Assembly (NCBI GenBank): GCA_013003715.1
Contig: JABDIN010000059.1
Span: 1-64,000 of the forward strand
Source of the DNA: Desulfobacteraceae bacterium
GTDB lineage: Bacteria; Desulfobacterota; Desulfobacteria; Desulfobacterales; Desulfosarcinaceae
Length of the DNA: 64,000 nucleotides
Direction: 5' to 3'
In this document: piece by piece, positions 8,251 to 17,320 of the stretch
How the letters are laid out: every line of letters begins with the position of its first letter
Position numbering within the stretch: position 1 is the first letter of the stretch
Notes under the pieces: generated by a model
What the model saw: the letters and a program-made list of their open reading frames with translations, nothing else
Databases searched by the model: none
What the model was told of the DNA's origin: nothing
Translations under genes and position numbers: made by a program

Positions 8251-8280
8251 CCCTATAAACGTTCGCAACGATAGGGTTAA
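8247..8280 (+). promoter_or_regulatory. Intra-operon hairpin between soxB and soxD
   Basis: A perfect 10-bp inverted repeat, TTAACCCTAT ... ATAGGGTTAA, encloses a second stem, CGTT-CGC-AACG. The soxB stop codon lies inside the left arm. No T-run follows, so it is not a classical terminator. It may be an RNA-processing or stability element that sets different levels of soxB and soxDAG. Confidence 0.5.
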
Positions 8281-8319
8281 CGGTTGCATCGCGGCCGCGA
8301 CGCACAAGGAGTTTGAATC

Positions 8320-8580
8320 ATGGCCTTAACACTCACCTGCCCCATCTGTGGCAAACGCAATGGCTACGAATTTCGTTTCGGGGGCGAAGACAAGGGACCC
8401 CGCCCGCCGGAAGAGGGACTGACACCCGGCGCCTGGTGTGACTATGTCCATATGAACAACTGCACGGCCGGTGTCCAGAAAGAGTGGTGGTTTCACCGTG
8501 ATGGCTGCGGGTCCTGGTTCACAACCTGGCGCGACACGACCAGAAACCTTGAAGCCGAACCACCGGAGGCGAACAAATGA
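8320..8580 (+). CDS. soxD: Sarcosine oxidase-type delta subunit
   Basis: This 86-residue protein is the small zinc-binding delta subunit. CPICGKRNGYEF at residues 7-18 gives the first cysteine pair, and the block WWFHRDGCGSWFTTWRDT is diagnostic for the family. The delta subunit stabilises the heterotetramer and has no catalytic centre of its own. Its stop overlaps the start of soxA by four bases (ATGA). A ribosome-binding site (AAGGAG) precedes the ATG. Confidence 0.92.
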   Translation: MALTLTCPICGKRNGYEFRFGGEDKGPRPPEEGLTPGAWCDYVHMNNCTAGVQKEWWFHRDGCGSWFTTWRDTTRNLEAEPPEANK

Positions 8581-11492
8581 ACAGGCTGAACCAACTGCCG
8601 ACGTTGAGAATCGATCCTGCCGTAAACCATTCTCTGACTTACCGGGGAAGGACCTATCAAGGCGTTGCAGGAGACACCGTTGCTACGGCACTATTTGCAA
8701 ATGGTGTTCGGATTTTCGGGCGCAGCTTGAAATATCACCGGCCCCGGGGACTATACAGCCTCGATGGCGAGTGCAGCAACACCTGTATGGAGGTCGACGG
8801 TATTCCCAATGTGCGCGCAGAGAACACCTTGCTGGAAAATGGGATGACGGTAAAGGAGCAGAATGTCAAAGGATCGGCTGAAAGGGACTGGCTGGGGTTT
8901 ATGGACAAGCTGGACTGGATGATGCCGGCCGGCTTCTACTACAAAATAATGCACAAACCTGCGGCGATCTGGCCCATGGCCATGAAGCAGATCCGGAAGG
9001 CCGCCGGTTTGGGTATTATCTCCGCCGACCATAAAATGAAGGGCCGGTATGACGAGCAATTCCTGAAGGCGGAAGTAACCGTCATCGGCGGCGGCGCGGC
9101 CGGCATGGCCGCTGCCCTGGCCGCTGCACAATCCGGTCGCCGTGTTATACTGCTCGAGTCCCGTCCGCACCTGGGAGGCTGTTTCGACTACCGCGTCAGT
9201 ACCACATCGGACGGTACCCCCCTGCACGAACGCGCCCGCCAACTGGCCGAAAAAGTGAAACAGACCACCAATATCCGATTGTTCGAACACACCTCAATGG
9301 TGGGGGCATACAACAATAACCTGATTACCGCCTTTCAGGTGGGTAAAGCTGACGACGGGTTCACCGAGTGCTATATCGAGATCCGGTCAGACAGTGTTGT
9401 GGTGGCCACAGGCTGTATCGAACGCCCCCTGCTTTTCGACAACAACGAGCGCCCCGGCGTTATGCAGGTGGGCTGCGCCCATCGCCTGGCCCGCACCTAT
9501 GGTCTGCTGCCCGGCAACGCGGCGGTCTTTTCCGTGGGGCACAATCCGGGCCTTGAAGCAGCCGTGGATCTTTTCGACCTCGGGTTGAAGATCAACTGCG
9601 TGGCCGACATTCGTGAAGACGGCCAGGACCCTGCCTTGTTGCTGGCGCTTACCGAGCGAAAGATACCGGTGCTCAAAGGCTGGGTGGCCACCAAAGCCCA
9701 CGGTTCCAAAATGGTGCAGAAAGCAACCCTGTGCACCATTGACGGTATGGTCAAACGCCAATTTTCCTGTGACCTTCTGGTGGCCTCCGCCGGCCTGACG
9801 CCCGTTTCCGGGCCATTCATTCTAGCTCAGGCCATAATGGGCTATGACGATCACACGGGGTATTTTCTACCCGACCAATTACCGGAGAAGATGTTCCCTG
9901 CGGGTCGTATCACCGGTATCAACGATCCCGATGCCATCGAAACATCAGGTCGGCTGGCCGGTCTCGAAGCGGCATCCGCCGCCGGCGCCGATTTGTGGAC
10001 AAAGGTTGCCGAAACCAGGAATGCCCTGGCGGCGATGCCCGGACCGGAACGCGGCTGCAAGCTGGTCATTGCGCCGGTAAAAGGCCGTAAGAGTTTCATC
10101 TGTTTCGATGAGGATGCCACCGTCAAATCAGTGAAACAGGCAATCGATCAGGGATTCGATGTCCCCGAGCTGGTCAAGCGGTTTGCGGGTGTGGGACTTG
10201 GGCCGGGTCAAGGCGGTATACCCGGGCACAACCTGCCCCTTTTCGTGGCGAAATACACCGCATCCAAGGAAACACCAAAGCCGACCACCGTACGCCCCCC
10301 CCTGGTGCCGGCATTCATCGCCACCTATGCCGGCTATAACCATCACATGTTTAAACGCACACCCATCCACCACTCCCAGAAGGCCGATGGCGGTATTTTC
10401 CGCAACATCGGCGTATGGCAACGGGCGCGCTACTTTACTGCTGATGTTGACTGTAAGGAAGAGATCCTGAACGTGCGCAACAATGTGGGGATGCTGGACG
10501 CTTCAACCCTGGGCAAGTTCCGCATCCACGGCCCGGATGCCCTGAAAGCCCTTCAGCGGGTATACGTATCGGACATGGGAAAGGCTGGAAAGGATCGCAT
10601 CAAATACTCAGCCATGTGCAATGACGATGGTTGCGTCATCGACGACGGCGTGGTGGTCAAACGGGGAGAGAACGACTACTATTTTACGACGTCAACCGGA
10701 CGGGCCGGACAAACCGCGGAGTGGATTCGTTATCATACCCGGTATGACAACTGGGACTTTCACCTGGTCAACCTGACCGACGCCATGGGCGTGATCAACC
10801 TCTCCGGTCCAAATGCCCGCAAGGTGCTGACCAAGGTGGTGGATATCGATCTTTCCAACGAGGCCTTTCCCTTTTCCGGATACCGTGAGTTCTATATTCA
10901 GGATACCATCTTCACACGGGCCTTGCGGTTGGGGTTCGTGGGCGAACTCTCGTATGAGTTGCACGTACCGTCATCTTATATGCAGGCGGTGTGGGATCTG
11001 CTCACGGAAGCAGGCAAAGCATTCGGCATCCGCAACTTCGGTGTGGAGGCCCAGAATGTGCTGCGCATGGAGAAAGGCCACATCATCCTCGGACAGGAGT
11101 CGGAACAGCGTACCAACCTGCTGGATGTGGGATTGGGCTTTCTATGGGATCGCAGTAAAACAGTCGCCAGGACCGTCGGTGCCGTAGCCTTGCGCCAGGC
11201 GGCAAACGATACCGGACGACTAACACTGGTGGGCATTCGTATGGAGGACGACGCCCGGCCCGCACGGGACGGCTCGCTCATCGTGGATAATAAGGTGCGC
11301 GGTTATGTGGCCACCATGCGCAGGAGTTTTACCAGCGGTGAGGCCGTGGGCATGGCGCTGGTGGAGTCCCAACTGGCCGGTGCCGGTACCCGGTTGGAGA
11401 TTTTCGAAGATGAGTGCAACGGTGTGCGGATTTATGCCCGCGTCGTTCCCATGCCATTTTACGATCCCGAAGGCGAACGCATGAAAAGCTAA
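8577..11492 (+). CDS. soxA: Sarcosine oxidase-type alpha subunit
   Basis: The 971-residue alpha subunit has the usual order of domains. An N-terminal ferredoxin-like fold (about 20-100, GDTVATALFANGVRIFGRS) is followed by an NAD-binding Rossmann domain (GGGAAGMAAAL at 171-181) and a C-terminal aminomethyltransferase (GcvT-like) domain (about 595-960). The last domain transfers the released one-carbon unit to tetrahydrofolate as 5,10-methylene-THF. The N-terminal domain has only two cysteines in the cluster region (C66, C70), too few for a [2Fe-2S] cluster, as is normal for sarcosine oxidases and unlike related amine dehydrogenases. The THF-linked product fits the nearby corrinoid/THF methyl-transfer genes. 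Confidence 0.92.
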   Translation: MNRLNQLPTLRIDPAVNHSLTYRGRTYQGVAGDTVATALFANGVRIFGRSLKYHRPRGLYSLDGECSNTCMEVDGIPNVRAENTLLENGMTVKEQNVKGSAERDWLGFMDKLDWMMPAGFYYKIMHKPAAIWPMAMKQIRKAAGLGIISADHKMKGRYDEQFLKAEVTVIGGGAAGMAAALAAAQSGRRVILLESRPHLGGCFDYRVSTTSDGTPLHERARQLAEKVKQTTNIRLFEHTSMVGAYNNNLITAFQVGKADDGFTECYIEIRSDSVVVATGCIERPLLFDNNERPGVMQVGCAHRLARTYGLLPGNAAVFSVGHNPGLEAAVDLFDLGLKINCVADIREDGQDPALLLALTERKIPVLKGWVATKAHGSKMVQKATLCTIDGMVKRQFSCDLLVASAGLTPVSGPFILAQAIMGYDDHTGYFLPDQLPEKMFPAGRITGINDPDAIETSGRLAGLEAASAAGADLWTKVAETRNALAAMPGPERGCKLVIAPVKGRKSFICFDEDATVKSVKQAIDQGFDVPELVKRFAGVGLGPGQGGIPGHNLPLFVAKYTASKETPKPTTVRPPLVPAFIATYAGYNHHMFKRTPIHHSQKADGGIFRNIGVWQRARYFTADVDCKEEILNVRNNVGMLDASTLGKFRIHGPDALKALQRVYVSDMGKAGKDRIKYSAMCNDDGCVIDDGVVVKRGENDYYFTTSTGRAGQTAEWIRYHTRYDNWDFHLVNLTDAMGVINLSGPNARKVLTKVVDIDLSNEAFPFSGYREFYIQDTIFTRALRLGFVGELSYELHVPSSYMQAVWDLLTEAGKAFGIRNFGVEAQNVLRMEKGHIILGQESEQRTNLLDVGLGFLWDRSKTVARTVGAVALRQAANDTGRLTLVGIRMEDDARPARDGSLIVDNKVRGYVATMRRSFTSGEAVGMALVESQLAGAGTRLEIFEDECNGVRIYARVVPMPFYDPEGERMKS

Positions 11493-11581
11493 ACCGCAGA
11501 GGTGCATGAAAAACATGCCGGAAAGGGTGTTCATGTTTGTTTATAATAGCCAATATCATTCCCGATAATGAGGTAATACCC

Positions 11582-12229
11582 ATGGCCGATATCAGAAGAC
11601 AATCACCGATGCGGTTCAACACCGGACCCTGCCGGACAGAGGTGCGCGACAATTGGACGGTTACCCTTGCATACGATGATGAGGGTGACGGCCCCTGGTT
11701 GACGGACCTGGCCCATAAAATCCGCTGGGATCTTCAGGACGGCAACATCGATGCGGTGAAGCCTTCCGGCCTGACCATTCCGGCCTCTCCGGGCCGGTGC
11801 ACCCTGGCCGGCGGCACACTGATCAACCGTATGAACGGCACCCAGGCCTCCATCTATCATCTGGGCGCCAAGGCGCCGGCGCTGCCTGATTTTGCGGGCT
11901 ACACCGATGTCAGCGAGTCGATGGTGTTTCTGGCGCTTTTCGGGCCCGGGGTATTTTATATCGCCGAGAAACTGACCAACCTTGATTTTATGGATCCGGC
12001 CGGAAAGGCCCCTTTTCTTTTGCAGGGGCCCTTTTGCCATATCCCCTGCCAAATCGTCATCCTGGAAAAGACGCCGGATGGATCCGGTGGATTTCTGCTC
12101 ACCTGCAGCCGGGGATATGGCGACAGCATGGTCGCTGCCATCCTGAAAGCCGGTGCTGAGTTCAACCTTCGACCGGCTGGCGAAAACCGTTTTGACACCT
12201 GGATTAGTTGTTTGTCAGGAGAGATTTAA
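11582..12229 (+). CDS. soxG: Sarcosine oxidase-type gamma subunit
   Basis: This 215-residue protein is the gamma subunit, a degenerate GcvT-like fold that packs on the alpha subunit. Identification rests on its position at the end of soxBDA, its length and the C-terminal block LLTCSRGYGDSMVAAIL. The frame opens at 11537, but the ATG at 11582 follows GAGGT at suitable distance and is the better start. It completes the four-subunit operon. The following 228 bases up to the convergent uroporphyrinogen-decarboxylase-family gene hold no recognisable terminator or gene. Confidence 0.82.
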   Translation: MADIRRQSPMRFNTGPCRTEVRDNWTVTLAYDDEGDGPWLTDLAHKIRWDLQDGNIDAVKPSGLTIPASPGRCTLAGGTLINRMNGTQASIYHLGAKAPALPDFAGYTDVSESMVFLALFGPGVFYIAEKLTNLDFMDPAGKAPFLLQGPFCHIPCQIVILEKTPDGSGGFLLTCSRGYGDSMVAAILKAGAEFNLRPAGENRFDTWISCLSGEI

Positions 12230-12457
12230 GTAGAAAACCATAGCCACTTGCCTTGGATAATTAGGAAGATTTGCATTAAACTGTTTTCAAAGCCCCGAAA
12301 TACACATTATCAACCAGTTTTATGGCTGGTACTTGATTCACTATTTCAAATCGATGCCACAATGCTCCTGGTTTCTTGTCTGTCTTGTGGGGATGTTTCA
12401 GCCTGCTGCCTGGAGCTATTGCACCCAGCCGGACCAGGCCAGGCCATTTTACTTCTC

Positions 12458-13429
12458 TTAGTTCATTGATGAAGAATTGGGTCGCATTTGCGTACGCTCA
12501 AATTCAAAGGATAAGCGATAGGCCAAATCCACGAGTTCGGGGGACATGCCGGCATGCAGTCCGCAGCAGGTGCCGAATATATATCCGCCTTGACTACCAT
12601 CAGATGTCATTAACGCCTTCATCTCGCGATGCAGGTGACCACAGGTTATGTGCCTGTCACCAGATACGCGGCCTTGATCCAACAGAGACGGATCCAGGCC
12701 GCCCATCAAACAAAGGCTTTGATTGTAGCGCACTTTTATTTTTCCAATATCCATACCGGCGGCTGATTCGATGCATTGAAGACCAGCAAATCCGGCTGAG
12801 GCAATAGCTGGCAGAACCTTGTCGAGATTACCGTCTGAATGGAAAAATACCGGTACACCCAACTCTGCAGCCTTCATGGTTTGAATCTCCCAAAAGGGTT
12901 TTAAATACTGTTCGACCATACTAGGAGAGATGTAAGTTCCTTGGTTATAAGCGATGTCGTCGGCGATGATGATCCCATGAGCGCCGGCACACACACCCTG
13001 AATCATGGAGGACATAACCTGGTCGGACATGCGCTCCAATTCCTTAAAAAGCGCATCGGGTGATTCGGCGATTTCCCTAAAGACTGCCATCAACCCCAGG
13101 CGCTGCACGACTGTCTGGAACACACCGTCGACAATCCAGAAGACGAACAGGCCTTCATCAGAAAAGCGAGGGATGTCCTCCAGTAGCACCCGACACTCCG
13201 GTGCCTCTCCAAAGATCTTGTTTGACTGCAGACAAACAAGATCAAGCTTTAGGGCACGACAACATGCAATGAGTAAATCGGTATCGTTTCTCATATCCGG
13301 TTCGCAGCCGTTCGATTTCCAGGTTAAGAAGTTCTTTGCGAATTGGCGATCCAGAACGAATTCTCCTCTGGCAACAGACATTTGTCTGTCATGACCGATA
13401 GCCTGTTTTACGCGTTGGATTCCGTTCAT
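12458..13429 (-). CDS. Uroporphyrinogen decarboxylase-family corrinoid methyltransferase
   Basis: This 323-residue protein has the URO-D fold shared by MtaA/MtbA/CmuA-type methyltransferases, which move methyl groups between a corrinoid protein and CoM or tetrahydrofolate. Candidate zinc ligands are the His of VFFHSDGN, the Cys of QCIESA and the Cys pair of GTCCGLHAGM, in the H...C...C arrangement seen in methylcobamide methyltransferases. It is 6 bases downstream of the methyl-THF methyltransferase gene and ends the corrinoid operon. Because a THF methyltransferase is already present, it may act on a different methyl donor or acceptor. True haem biosynthetic HemE is unlikely from the divergent sequence and the context. 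Confidence 0.75.
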   Translation of the reverse strand: MNGIQRVKQAIGHDRQMSVARGEFVLDRQFAKNFLTWKSNGCEPDMRNDTDLLIACCRALKLDLVCLQSNKIFGEAPECRVLLEDIPRFSDEGLFVFWIVDGVFQTVVQRLGLMAVFREIAESPDALFKELERMSDQVMSSMIQGVCAGAHGIIIADDIAYNQGTYISPSMVEQYLKPFWEIQTMKAAELGVPVFFHSDGNLDKVLPAIASAGFAGLQCIESAAGMDIGKIKVRYNQSLCLMGGLDPSLLDQGRVSGDRHITCGHLHREMKALMTSDGSQGGYIFGTCCGLHAGMSPELVDLAYRLSFEFERTQMRPNSSSMN

Positions 13430-13435
13430 GGGTGC

Positions 13436-14233
13436 CTATCCTTCAAACAGGCCCTCTCGAAAGGCTTTAAGATAGTTCATGCAAAAGTCATCCCTGCCGG
13501 CAAGAGCCTCAGCAGCGATGATGCCGGCCATTAAGCGCCGATCCAGTGGATTGATGATGGCCCCATCCAGCCCTTTTGAAATGGCCATGGTCATGAATAT
13601 GTGATTCAGATATTTGCGTGCCGGCAGACCGTAAGAGATGTTTGATACACCGCAGGCTGTGTGGATCCCCGGATAGTTGTCCAGAATCTTTTCCATGGCG
13701 TCGATGAATGCCAGGCCGTATGAGTTGTTCACCGATAACGGCTGTACCAAGGGGTCGACGAAGATGTTCTCCACCTTGACGTTGTTGTTTAGCAGGCCGC
13801 CCACAAGTTTGTCGGCAATTCTTAAGCGGTCGTCCACGGTTTGGGGCATACCTTCGTCGCTCATGCACAGAGCGATAACCTTAAAATCCGTACCGGCGAC
13901 GAAGGGCAAGAGTCTATCAAACCGCTCCTTCTCCAGGCTGATTGAGTTGATCAGGGGCGTGCCCTGATGCACCATGACGGCCGCCTCGATGACGGCTGGA
14001 TTGGGGCTGTCTATGGCGCAGGGTTTGTCGGTAGCTGTTTGCACCATCCGCACCAGCCATTTGAGGTACTCAGGCTCCTGGTCCAAGAAGATGCCGGCGT
14101 TGACGTCCATATAATCCGCTCCGGCCCTGGCCTGATCTTGGGCCACTTTCTGAATGGCTGCGCTATCCTGAGATTCGATGGCCGCCTTGATTGCCTCGCG
14201 GCTGGCGTTAATCAGTTCACCGATGATAATCAT
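13436..14233 (-). CDS. Methyltetrahydrofolate:corrinoid methyltransferase (MtgA/AcsE-like)
   Basis: This 265-residue protein has the pterin-binding (DHPS-like) TIM barrel of methyl-THF corrinoid methyltransferases. It starts with MIIIGELINASREAI, has the pterin-site block DYMDVNAG and ends in the usual VSNISYGLPARKYLN region. In glycine-betaine-type systems this enzyme (MtgA) passes the methyl group from the corrinoid protein to tetrahydrofolate. The open frame reaches 14359 and would overlap the corrinoid gene, but family alignment fixes the ATG at 14233, 16 bases after the corrinoid gene stop. Confidence 0.88.
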   Translation of the reverse strand: MIIIGELINASREAIKAAIESQDSAAIQKVAQDQARAGADYMDVNAGIFLDQEPEYLKWLVRMVQTATDKPCAIDSPNPAVIEAAVMVHQGTPLINSISLEKERFDRLLPFVAGTDFKVIALCMSDEGMPQTVDDRLRIADKLVGGLLNNNVKVENIFVDPLVQPLSVNNSYGLAFIDAMEKILDNYPGIHTACGVSNISYGLPARKYLNHIFMTMAISKGLDGAIINPLDRRLMAGIIAAEALAGRDDFCMNYLKAFREGLFEG

Positions 14234-14249
14234 GAGACGTCCCTGCCTT

Positions 14250-14873
14250 TCAACCAACAAGTTCTTTGACGAGCTTGACGGTTCCAGGGGCATCAGCACT
14301 GTATCCGTCTGCCTCGATCTGGTGGGCAAAAGCCTGGCTGACCGGAGCACCACCAACAATAGTCTTTACTGCCAAATTAGCCGCTTTGGTTATCCTGATC
14401 GTTTGTTCCATGGCCGGCATGGTGGTCGTCAAAAGTGATGACAGAGCGATCACATCGGCTTTTTGCTCTGCAGCTGTTTTGACGAAGACCTCGCTTTCCA
14501 CATCCACTCCTAAGTCCACGATTTTAAAACCAGCACCCTCCAACATCATGGCAACCAGATTCTTGCCGATGTCATGCTGGTCGCCCTTGACTGTGCCGAT
14601 AACCACGGTGCCCTTGCTCCGGCTTTGATCGGTGGTCAGCAGTGGTTTAATAAGCTCCAGTCCGGCCTTCATGACCTGGGCGGACTTGAGCATCTCCGGG
14701 ATGAAGAGGTCCCCGGCACTAAACCTTTCTCCAACTATGTCCATGGCTCTGACCAACCCGTCGTCCAGGATGGTCTGGATGTCTGTTCCAGCGCCCAATT
14801 CCGCCCGGACCTTTGCCTTCACCGAGACTTCATCAAATGCCAGTATTGCATTGTAAATCTCCTGTGTGCTCAT
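14250..14873 (-). CDS. Corrinoid (B12-binding) methyl carrier protein, MtgC/MttC-like
   Basis: This 207-residue protein has an N-terminal helical cap (about 1-85) and a Rossmann B12-binding domain. The lower-ligand motif DxHxxG is seen as GDQHDIGKN with His100. It carries the methyl group as methylcob(III)amide between the MttB-family methyltransferase and the methyl-THF methyltransferase encoded on either side of it. No RamA-type reductive activase is encoded within the window, so reactivation must be supplied from elsewhere. Confidence 0.92.
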   Translation of the reverse strand: MSTQEIYNAILAFDEVSVKAKVRAELGAGTDIQTILDDGLVRAMDIVGERFSAGDLFIPEMLKSAQVMKAGLELIKPLLTTDQSRSKGTVVIGTVKGDQHDIGKNLVAMMLEGAGFKIVDLGVDVESEVFVKTAAEQKADVIALSSLLTTTMPAMEQTIRITKAANLAVKTIVGGAPVSQAFAHQIEADGYSADAPGTVKLVKELVG

Positions 14874-14961
14874 TTCTTTGTCTCCTGTTAAGAAATCATC
14901 TGTCGATGATTTGGATTCAACGTTTGTAAGTAAAGCTTCCTAAAATTATAGAACACCTACA

Positions 14962-16434
14962 TCAGATGCGTTGATAAGTTTTATGTGCAAGGATTGCTTC
15001 GATTCCCTTCAGGACGGCTTCAGACTTAGGCGTTACCTGGTGTTGGACCAAAATCTTTCGGGCCTTTTCGGTGCAGCGCTGCTGCATTTCTTTGGCCCCA
15101 TTTTCATGCCATAGCTCAAACCGGCTTCGATCGGCCAGTTTGGGATGAAACAGATCCGTCTTAAAGTGTTTGAATGTATGTTCGTCGTTGAGGAAGATAG
15201 CGCCCTTGCCCACGTTACGCGCTACACGGTCGATCACATCCAACGCCAGAGTGTCCTCGTCAACACGCAACCCATCCACAAAATAACGGCTCATCGCTAC
15301 CAATTCATCCGCCAGGGTCACCATCTCCAGCGAGGAGGTATGCCCCGATTCGATATAGCCCACATCATGGATAAAGTTGCAGCGGGAAAGCATAGCCGTG
15401 ATGATGGAGAGCATCCCTTCGGCACCTGCCTGGGCGTCCACTGTTTTGGCGTCCGTTGCACCGGCAAAGGACCAGACGGGCAGTTTGTAGATCATGTCGC
15501 GCATATCGGCCAGGGCTGCCTGGGTCAGGCTCCATTCGGTGCATCCGTATGAGACCACCGTATGGCGCATGTCCAGAACACTAACATTAGGAGCAAAGAG
15601 AAACGGTGCACCTGCGTTGGTCAGCTGGTGGATGGTGAGCCCCACCAGATTTTCGGCAAGTCCTAAAGCCATGGCTCCAGCCAGGGTGCTCGGGCCTCCG
15701 CCGCCGGCATTACAACCCGAAGGCAGGCAGATGGGAATACGTTTGCGGGCGCAGAACACTAACTTTTCCATGACATTGATTGGAAAGCGCAGCGGGCTAA
15801 TGGCCTCCGAATAGTTGAGGATGAAAGGCCTTCGAGCCAAGGCATCTTCACCCCCAGCCACCAGACAGGCAATCTCATGGATTTTGGCAATATCTTTGCC
15901 GCTATCAGCAATAAAACAGATAGGCTTGTTGCCGTTCTGCACCATTGCGGCGAAGACGTGGACGTAGATTTCCTCAATAGGAGCGTCTTCGGGGTTCCCC
16001 ATGGACATGGAAAAATCGATGTTTTCCAGACCGTCCACCAACTTGGCAAAGTTGCCCGAATCCTGCAATACAGTGCGTCGGCGCTCACCAGTCTCCAGGT
16101 CGATGGTAAAGATGGTATCCGAACCGGTGCCGAAGTAAAAATTGTCGTCCACCAGAGACATGGCCCGCCGACCCTGCTGGTCGTATAGGGCGATCTGTCT
16201 GGGTGCTGATTTTAAGGCTGCATCAGCCAGACGCGCCGGCATCAACACGCGGTCCTCCTGGTCAGTACGGCAGCCAGCCTCCAGCAGCATGCGGCGGGTC
16301 GGCTCATGTTCCATGATGAATCCGGTGTTTTCAAGAATTTCAAGGGCGGCATGGTGGATGGCCCAGGCCTGTTCTTCGTTCAGTACACGCATTCGCGGAC
16401 GAAATGTATTGATTGCGGGTTGCTTCAAAATCAA
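14962..16434 (-). CDS. MttB-superfamily (non-pyrrolysine) quaternary amine methyltransferase
   Basis: This 490-residue TIM-barrel protein belongs to the trimethylamine methyltransferase (MttB) superfamily. It has the usual N-terminus (RMRVLNEEQAWAIHHAALEILENTG) and the blocks LPSGCNAGGGGPSTLAG and SFAGATDAKTVDAQAG. The frame is uninterrupted with no in-frame amber codon, so it is a non-pyrrolysine member like MtgB (glycine betaine), MtpB (proline betaine) or MtcB (carnitine). It would demethylate a quaternary amine onto the adjacent corrinoid protein. The exact substrate cannot be read from sequence. Confidence 0.88.
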   Translation of the reverse strand: MILKQPAINTFRPRMRVLNEEQAWAIHHAALEILENTGFIMEHEPTRRMLLEAGCRTDQEDRVLMPARLADAALKSAPRQIALYDQQGRRAMSLVDDNFYFGTGSDTIFTIDLETGERRRTVLQDSGNFAKLVDGLENIDFSMSMGNPEDAPIEEIYVHVFAAMVQNGNKPICFIADSGKDIAKIHEIACLVAGGEDALARRPFILNYSEAISPLRFPINVMEKLVFCARKRIPICLPSGCNAGGGGPSTLAGAMALGLAENLVGLTIHQLTNAGAPFLFAPNVSVLDMRHTVVSYGCTEWSLTQAALADMRDMIYKLPVWSFAGATDAKTVDAQAGAEGMLSIITAMLSRCNFIHDVGYIESGHTSSLEMVTLADELVAMSRYFVDGLRVDEDTLALDVIDRVARNVGKGAIFLNDEHTFKHFKTDLFHPKLADRSRFELWHENGAKEMQQRCTEKARKILVQHQVTPKSEAVLKGIEAILAHKTYQRI

Positions 16435-16555
16435 CCTCCTTATCTTTTTTCCTGTGGCCGTAAAAGTCGTTCTAATACAGAGTAATCACCTGCGGGCGTC
16501 ACTTCAAAAACTCTAAGGCCATTGGGGAGTAGGGTTTGCTGTGTTTTGTCAGCTG

Positions 16556-17320
16556 TCAGTATGAGATGGCGGGCGATTCAAAGTCATTTTCTTTACGACC
16601 GACAATAGCATAATAGTGGAGAGGGTCTCCGGCCATGGAAAGCCGATGGCAGTAATGGTGTTTTTTATACACCTTCAGGCTCTTGCCGATCATCTCTTGC
16701 AGCATCTGGTTGTAGCCGCTATCGTCGTCACCACTGAAGAATCGGTCTTTGATGTTGAAAACGACCCAACTGCCATTTGAGACGGTATTAAATGCGTTGA
16801 CAAATGCCCGTGTGGGAATATCGCCAAACCCCAGTGCTGCTACGGTTACCAGCGTGTTGAAATTCCAACTTTCTAATTTCTTCTTGTTTCTGTTATCTTC
16901 TTGACTGAGATCTATGACATAATAGTTGTCGTATATACCAGGCCGATCTCTTTCAACGGCCCTTTTAGCCTCCTTGATGATGTCGACACCCACAATCGCT
17001 TCAGTCTCGAACGCATCCTGCAGGCATTCTCCCACGATGCCATTGCCGGCGCCAAAATCCAGCACCCTCAGAGGTGTCGTTTCTTCGCCCTGTGCTTCCA
17101 TGTTTTCCTTTAGCAACGCGGTCAGCACCTGGGGAGAGTCGCATTGGAGTTTGTTGTAAACGACCTCTTCATATAAGCCGGGGACATCATATACACGCTC
17201 ATATTCGTGAATACGAATGCACTCCTGCCCATCCTTAGTCATGAGATGAAACCATTCTTCATCCTGCTCCAGCATGCACTCTCTGCCGGGATACTTTACT
17301 TGTAAATTACAGCTGTGCAT
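16556..17320 (-). CDS. Class I SAM-dependent methyltransferase
   Basis: This 254-residue protein has the class I SAM-binding motif VLDFGAGNGIVGE at about residue 85 and acidic motif II (VGVDI). It is the first gene of the leftward train with the MttB-type methyltransferase, 121 bases upstream of that gene. Substrate is unknown. In this context it could methylate an amine or an intermediate, or be unrelated. The C-terminal segment HHYCHRLSMAGDPLHYYAIVGRK resembles small-molecule methyltransferases of the UbiE-like group. Confidence 0.7.
   Translation of the reverse strand: MHSCNLQVKYPGRECMLEQDEEWFHLMTKDGQECIRIHEYERVYDVPGLYEEVVYNKLQCDSPQVLTALLKENMEAQGEETTPLRVLDFGAGNGIVGECLQDAFETEAIVGVDIIKEAKRAVERDRPGIYDNYYVIDLSQEDNRNKKKLESWNFNTLVTVAALGFGDIPTRAFVNAFNTVSNGSWVVFNIKDRFFSGDDDSGYNQMLQEMIGKSLKVYKKHHYCHRLSMAGDPLHYYAIVGRKENDFESPAISY

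Noticed and set aside
12230-12457. Bidirectional terminator between soxG and the convergent uroporphyrinogen-decarboxylase-family gene
   Set aside because: No hairpin followed by a T-run could be found on either strand.
12458-13429. HemE (haem biosynthesis)
   Set aside because: The sequence is divergent from HemE and the gene lies at the end of a corrinoid methyl-transfer operon, where methylcobamide methyltransferase-type URO-D proteins are expected.
14962-16434. Possible pyrrolysine-containing MttB
   Set aside because: The gene has no in-frame amber codon and reads through the usual pyrrolysine region with ordinary residues, so it is a non-pyrrolysine member.
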